Assembly: GCA_002633025.1 (NCBI GenBank)
Contig: NMRB01000225.1
Coordinates: forward strand, 147,587-211,586
Source: Notospermus geniculatus
Taxonomy: Eukaryota > Nemertea > Pilidiophora > Heteronemertea > Lineidae
DNA: 64,000 nucleotides
Direction of reading: 5' to 3'
Below, one piece after another: positions 61,401 through 64,000 of the stretch. The first letter of the stretch is position 1; every line of letters starts with the position of its first letter. The translations under genes were made by a program, and so were the position numbers. The notes beneath the pieces are model-generated. The model worked only from the letters and a program-made list of their open reading frames with translations, made no database searches and was not told the DNA's origin.

Positions 61401-62973
61401 TCGCTCATTTTGTTCAGGTGTTTCTGATGGTGCAGCCCGAAGTCTGTTCAAGTGAAGTAACAAAGGTTGAAATAGATTCTCATCCAAAATGAAATAGAAG
61501 AATTTAAGCATCTTCCCGCGACAAGGCATACCACACCAAGAAACATGAATCTTTCTAATAATTTTGAGGAAAAATGCTCTGAATCCAACTGCTTTATGAA
61601 GTTTTGCAACCATTTATACTTTTTATGCAATAGAAATAGTCTTGACAACGTGAGAAATGAGAGTCATCTGGTTAGCGAAGACCTAGCTTTCTCTTGCATA
61701 GGCCTATGGTTCATTACTCCACTTAGTCATCTGTCTATAGGCCACATGAATTTATAATTTCAATGACGGGCATGCTGGGGCCTTTGGGAGAAACAGGTGA
61801 GATCGCCTATAAATGCATAAAAAATTCTTTCCCATTTTGATTCTTAAATTGTACAAATAGCATTTTCAAAAGCAACAAAATAAAGAAAGGCAATAGCCTT
61901 GTTTCATCAAATGGGGGACTAAGACAACAGGGACCAGGTTCGGGACCAAACTTCAATCTAGAGACCGTCTCTCAATTGAGGAACAGTATGCACAATCAAG
62001 GGACGGTATGCACAATCGAGGGACCGTGATGTCACTTTTTTCAGTTGTTGTTGTTGTCAATACACTGATACATGCGTCTGCTTCCTCCACCCTGGCCTAG
62101 CATGGCATCGGCCTATGCACAAGTGATGTACAGGCGATGTACAGAAAATGTAGGCAAGTATACAAATGCAGTAGTAATGAACCAAATTCAAACCAATATT
62201 TTTACTATTTCCCCTTAAACTGTACTCTTGACCCTAAAACATCTTATCAGAGAACTTTAAAAAGAATAGTTTCGTACCTCATTTAACTTCAGCAACTCCA
62301 TTATTTTCTTAGCAAAGTGTTTTTTATGGGAACAAAATTGGGTGTTTTTGTTCTGCACCCTGGCAGTGCCCGGCGAAACTCAGTCAACAGTGACACAGTG
62401 ACCGGCAGATTCAACTTGGAATGTTGGGAACAGATTCTTTTGGCTCATATCTTGACAGGTTGGACAGTTTTACCCAACACAGTGCCAGTGTTAGAAGGAC
62501 GCCCCGAAGGTAAACATGCCAAGGAAGCATGGGCAGGGTAGATGGCAAAAATGGATGCTGATGACATCACGGTCCCTCGATTGTGCATACCGTCCCTCGA
62601 TTGAGAGACAGTCTCTAGATTGAAGCTTGGTCCCGAACCTGGGGACTTACAACAAAAAAACTAATTTGTCCCCAAGGTCTAACAAAGCACACACTACGAG
62701 TAGAAGCAGCCCACATCAACAGTACTGTTCTCACCATTTGTCATTATTGAATGCATTCATGAGGTTACCCACTTGAGATTCCAACCACCTCATTAAAATC
62801 TCAAATATTCAATAAGGGTTGATGGTGTAGCTGTTTGCCTTATTGCAATACAAGATGAGTATTAATTTACAGTGACAATATTATTTTTAAAAAGAACGAG
62901 ATACGCAATGTTCTTACCTTAGCGGAGATTCTAGAGTATTATTCTCAGTTAAAACCAATGTAGAAGCCATCAT
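43457..62973 (-). CDS. STXBP4: Syntaxin-binding protein 4 (Synip)-type PDZ/coiled-coil/WW protein
   Basis: Vertebrate STXBP4 binds syntaxin-4 and restrains GLUT4 vesicle fusion until Akt phosphorylates it. Sixteen exons in one continuous phase: 62973-62918, 61443-61358, 61075-60980, 60742-60598, 60142-60036, 59821-59673, 59058-58896, 52102-51843, 51603-51507, 51151-50928, 50394-50164, 48879-48766, 48516-48336, 46767-46710, 44612-44570 (tentative), 43615-43457 (722 residues; human about 553). A PDZ domain spans residues about 34-125 (binding loop SLGIKVIGG, then FIRRVLPGGLAD, GDQILSVNDESV). A Ser/Pro-rich linker follows, then FRVEKLEV and ALHYLGVVPTPEQ, DFVEVAQEVF, a coiled coil (about 430-576, with MEHDYEDVVRLLENEIADL) and the WW start LPHGWEEAYSPEGIKYYI. 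Start: ATG at 62973; the next codon is also ATG. The linker and tail are longer than in human. Confidence 0.9.
43715..43839. mobile_element. 125-bp foldback MITE, copy 2
   Basis: Imperfect palindrome with ends GTCGACCGCACAGAAAGT and the complement of GCCAACCGCACACAAAGT. Exactly the same length as copy 1 at 18173 and sharing the terminal G(C/T)C(G/A)ACCG and the internal GATAGTGCT-type word. It sits 100 bp upstream of the last STXBP4 exon. Confidence 0.65.
43981..44146. mobile_element. CCAGGGTTCAAAGTTC MITE
   Basis: CCAGGGTTCAAAGTTC at the left, GAACTTTGATCCCTGG at the right, inner arms with TTGGTCAAA/TTTGACCAA. 166 bp, in the STXBP4 intron before the last exon. Confidence 0.65.
44570..44612 (-). 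other. Tentative 43-bp STXBP4 exon after the WW half
   Basis: Acceptor CATTTACAG and donor GAG|GTAACC bound 43 bp coding DSSTTPVHSRSPSE. It converts phase 2 to phase 0, exactly what is needed to join the WW exon to the last exon. It lacks the expected second Trp, so either the WW domain is degenerate or a further exon with phase 2 at both ends was missed between 44613 and 46709. Confidence 0.4.
45004..45177 (-). repeat. GGATCCGCGCCTG dispersed repeat, copy 3
   Basis: CAGGTGCGGATCC … CTTGGATCCACCCCTG, same interior as copies 1 and 2. In STXBP4 intron 14. Confidence 0.7.
45285..45472. mobile_element. GTGACCCTCC MITE, diverged copy 3
   Basis: Ends GTGACCCATCACCACAAAAC and a mutated complement; interior AAGTCGCTCTGAAGTTGGCA matches the family. 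No clear flanking duplication. Confidence 0.6.
45715..45913. mobile_element. GTGACCCTCC MITE, copy 2
   Basis: Same ends and interior as copy 1 (GTCGCTCGTAGCTTGGCAGG), flanked by AAAT on both sides, so the family makes 4-bp A/T duplications. In STXBP4 intron 14. Confidence 0.75.
46410..46454. repeat. Perfect 22-bp-arm palindrome
   Basis: TCAATAGAGGTTTTTCACTGAC, a single G, then its exact complement. Lies at the edge of a CpG-rich, TGACGTCA-bearing block (46200-46400) that looks like part of an older foldback element. Intronic to STXBP4. Confidence 0.75.
46710..46767 (-). other. Exon carrying the first half of the WW domain
   Basis: Acceptor CAATAATCCAG and donor AA|GTAAGT enclose 58 bp coding PLPHGWEEAYSPEGIKYYIK with its neighbours. 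The first Trp, the Glu pair and the aromatic strand (KYY) of a WW domain are present and match STXBP4 closely. The next in-phase segment found (44612-44570) does not supply the second Trp. Confidence 0.8.
47195..48067. repeat. Composite dispersed repeat, copy 2
   Basis: Same start, internal units and GACGACGGACG tail as copy 1, but shorter. The homology breaks at an ambiguous base (N at 47808), after which about 190 bp differ before the shared 3' end. In the STXBP4 intron between exons 13 and 14. Confidence 0.8.
49305..49420. repeat. Three-copy tandem repeat, about 42 bp
   Basis: AGATACATGTCAGAAGATTG-TTATATGTA(T)ATAATT three times, STXBP4 intron 12. Confidence 0.8.
51254..51489. mobile_element. 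MITE with ATACTGTAAAGCA ends
   Basis: ATACTGTAAAGCA at the left and TGCTTTACAGTAT at the right; the core is full of AATTTTCGCG words. Located in the STXBP4 intron between exons 9 and 10. The same ends recur in many marine invertebrate genomes, from general memory. Confidence 0.7.
52319..52570. mobile_element. Foldback MITE, about 250 bp
   Basis: Left arm (52319-52397) and right arm (52501-52570) share AGATCTGCGCACTTC and CCGAAATCTCAACCA in inverted order. CpG-rich loop. Confidence 0.65.
53292..53490 (-). CDS. Unrecognised exon B inside STXBP4 intron 7
   Basis: A strong acceptor (TTTTTCTTGTCAG) opens a 199-bp frame coding KSVQVIFQLVDQEFMSEP and later ARISYEYEGDTVLLSKM. It starts needing one carried base, so it is phase-compatible with exon A or segment C. 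It either splices out at GA|GTGAGT (53292) or stops at a TGA 2 bp later, which would make it a C-terminal exon. Family unknown. Confidence 0.35.
54195..54377 (+). CDS. Orphan exon-like ORF with stop, plus strand, in STXBP4 intron 7
   Basis: Acceptor CTTTGTTGCAG followed by 60 codons (FSADILMHKKIYGVRDERV … LKLLQLMRSTKYH) and TAA. It reads like a C-terminal exon but no joining upstream plus-strand exon was found nearby. It could be a gene fragment. Confidence 0.2.
   Translation, partial: FSADILMHKKIYGVRDERVIQQYLLAYFPKGKLLPQFQTATHYVTHALKLLQLMRSTKYH
55348..55553 (-). CDS. Unrecognised exon-like segment C inside STXBP4 intron 7
   Basis: Open frame on the minus strand coding KFYWMPVDVPIPVDDYQL followed by a charged helix (EALRQDIRSARLEKERG), with donor AAAG|GTAGGT at 55348. 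The start is uncertain: an acceptor near 55553 (CTGATGGAG) gives the phase needed to follow exon A, but part of that upstream sequence belongs to an imperfect duplication (55526-55665). Ends in phase 1, compatible with exon B. Confidence 0.2.
57145..57674 (+). CDS. Two phase-compatible exon-like ORFs, plus strand, in STXBP4 intron 7
   Basis: Segment 57145-57281 (after ACACATAG, ending AGGAAG|GTAACA) codes ELADNLQQFQYLANLDTR … and ends in phase 0. Segment 57470-57674 (after TGATATGCAG, ending GACAG|GTGAGT) codes IDYWPCLLDQEYGTLLHAI … and starts in phase 0. They could be consecutive exons of an unknown gene antisense to STXBP4, or chance. Confidence 0.15.
57912..58181 (-). mobile_element. tRNA-derived SINE, copy 3, reversed
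   Basis: Reverse-orientation copy with GGATTCGAACCCGGG-type B box complement and head complement ACCACCATGGCTCC. It abuts the donor of exon A (58198). Confidence 0.85.
58198..58432 (-). CDS. Unrecognised exon A inside STXBP4 intron 7
   Basis: A 235-bp open segment with a strong acceptor (GGCTTCTCAG) and donor (AATT|GTAAGT), coding 78 residues beginning SLFRIFSVDIENHFAELVIE and containing KEMAQFLRKDLDSYIRPGQ. CpG content and amphipathic composition look like real coding sequence. It starts in phase 0, so it cannot follow STXBP4 exon 7 (phase 1) without an immediate stop. It is therefore better seen as part of a nested gene on the same strand. A SINE ends 17 bp beyond the donor. I do not recognise the family. 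Confidence 0.4.
58456..58671 (+). CDS. Orphan exon-like ORF, plus strand, in STXBP4 intron 7
   Basis: Acceptor AATCCTTTCAG and donor ATCAAG|GTAAAC enclose 72 open codons including NLWVLLHEKLKDFTSLI and DRLLFCFKFLFTTIK. Its acceptor lies about 20 bp from the acceptor of exon A on the other strand, so both being real would be unusual. Family unknown. Confidence 0.15.
59111..59548. mobile_element. MITE with TAA flanks in STXBP4 intron 6
   Basis: Ends GGCCAC … TTTGGTTTACGGGC and complement, TAA at both borders (59108-59110, 59549-59551). 438 bp, A-rich core with repeated GGAAATAAAA words. Confidence 0.7.
61444..62917 (-). other. STXBP4 intron 1
   Basis: Bounded by AG|GTAAG after exon 1 and TTGAACAG before exon 2. 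Half of it is the inverted-end element at 61931-62644. Nothing else is recognised. Confidence 0.7.
61931..62644. mobile_element. DNA-transposon-like element with about 80-100 bp inverted ends
   Basis: Left arm 61931-62034 and right arm 62562-62644 share CAGGTTCGGGACCAA, CTTCAATCTAGAGAC and CGAGGGACCGTGATGTCA. The left arm carries one extra about 26-bp internal unit (GGTATGCACAATCGAGGGAC type). The centre has no transposase. In STXBP4 intron 1. Confidence 0.7.
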
Positions 62974-63879
62974 TCTGACATTGTTTAAAGGTCACTGAAA
63001 TACAGAGATGAACGATCAAAATTTTCAAGACATCGTATTGGCTGCTGAATCTTGACTGACGATTTTGATTATTTTTATTTTTAAGTCATTATTCTTGCAT
63101 TTAAAAAGAAAAAGGAATGTTAATTGATTCCAATTTGGCGACTTTATGCTCCGATTCGGTCCAATCCGGTATTCTTACGAACCCGCCTGTGTGTAGCCTA
63201 CATTAGGCCACGAGAATGAAAGTTCCTGGTTTGCTTAGGGCTACCGGTAGGGCCTAGGCCTAGTCTATAGTTATGTAGGCCTACATGTAGGCCTACCATA
63301 AATTGCGGACCATGTTTAGGCCTACATACATGGTGTCAATTCCGTCCGAGTTGGCTAGCCCACCAAAATTGCCCTTGGCCTTGCCATTGCTTGCAAGGGG
63401 AAGCCTTGGCAAGCCAAGAAGGAACGAGGCCGGCTACACTTGTCTTACAAAACATGTCTTACTTCTTAGCATGAGGGAAGTTAGGCCTGGAGCTGGAGAG
63501 GTCTTAGGCCTAGGCCTATGTCAGTAGGCCCTAGGCTAGCTACATGACAGTCAACGGTCCATCAATGCATAGGCCTACATGTATGGCTCAACCAGGCCTA
63601 CCTGCACTAGCCTAGGGCGTATGTTTTACGTGTGTACTGTACTGTCAGATGCATCTGCATGCATGTGTGCAGTGGATCTGGATGGAGTGCAGCAGTGCAG
63701 TGCACCCTCCCTTCCCGTTTTTGCTGCCGTCTACGCAACGGGAATTAGCAAACACTACCAATTTAGGCTTCGGCCTGGCTAAGACAACGATTTTCTGTGT
63801 GAACTAAGGCATCATCAAGTTTGATTTACCCATAAATCCCTCGTTTTATAGGTTTTCAGTTAAAATTGACATGAGACGC
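62974..63879 (-). other. 5' non-coding region of the STXBP4-like gene
   Basis: No coding feature is seen. The block 63180-63620 is dense in AGGCCTA/TAGGCCTAC words, a composition peculiarity of this genome rather than a gene. Confidence 0.5.
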
Positions 63880-64000
63880 CATGATGATGTCAAGTTCGTT
63901 CCATTATTCGAGTTCCCAAGAAGAGGCAGACATTTGCACATGCGCGACGCGAGTCACTAAACCGGAACTCGACTTCCTTTGTAGGCGCATGCGCAATCAA
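63880..64000 (-). promoter_or_regulatory. Probable promoter of the STXBP4-like gene
   Basis: CpG-rich stretch at the right edge with a TGCGCATGCGC NRF1-type palindrome (about 63985-63995), another CATGCGCGAC site and two ETS-like sites (GGAAGT and CCGGAA). It lies 0.9 kb upstream of the first coding exon, so a 5' non-coding exon is likely. The transcription start is not determinable here. Confidence 0.45.

Noticed and set aside
62317-62541. A 74-codon ORF inside the inverted-end element, considered as a transposase remnant
   Set aside because: No transposase motif is visible and the element is too short; left as chance.

Overview
The window is animal nuclear DNA: three multi-exon, spliced protein genes with clear GT/AG borders sit in repeat-rich sequence full of small transposons. 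There are no bacterial operons. The frequent AGGCCTA and ACATGTACAT words, a Penelope-like element, a tRNA-derived SINE and many marine-invertebrate-style foldback elements suggest a marine invertebrate, perhaps an ambulacrarian (echinoderm or hemichordate). That placement is an inference.

Layout. (1) Minus strand, about 5.08-34.94 kb: the 5' part of a TBC1D1/TBC1D4 (AS160)-type Rab-GAP gene. Six coding exons give 596 residues holding both PTB domains; the TBC catalytic domain should lie off the left edge. Its first intron is 25.3 kb long and is a transposon graveyard: a LINE, a Penelope-like element broken by two later insertions, a SINE, tandem arrays and many MITEs. (2) Plus strand, 35.26-41.73 kb: neurochondrin (NCDN), 13-14 exons. 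Its start codon lies only 318 bp from that of the Rab-GAP gene, so the two share a bidirectional promoter with ETS, CCAAT and E-box-like sites. (3) Minus strand, 43.46-62.97 kb: an STXBP4 (Synip)-type gene in 16 phase-consistent exons (PDZ, linker, coiled coil, WW half-domain), convergent with NCDN. Its promoter is probably at 63.9-64.0 kb, where NRF1-like and ETS-like sites occur. Intron 7 of this gene (52.1-58.9 kb) holds several well-bordered exon-like ORFs on both strands that I could not name; they may be a nested gene.

Together: vertebrate TBC1D4 and STXBP4 both act in insulin-stimulated GLUT4 vesicle traffic, so finding both within 60 kb is notable, though it may be chance. The rest is a well-preserved record of transposon layering: three TTAA-flanked MITE families, two foldback elements of exactly 125 bp, TAA-flanked elements, a MITE family with 4-bp duplications, and retroposons whose insertion can be dated relative to one another.
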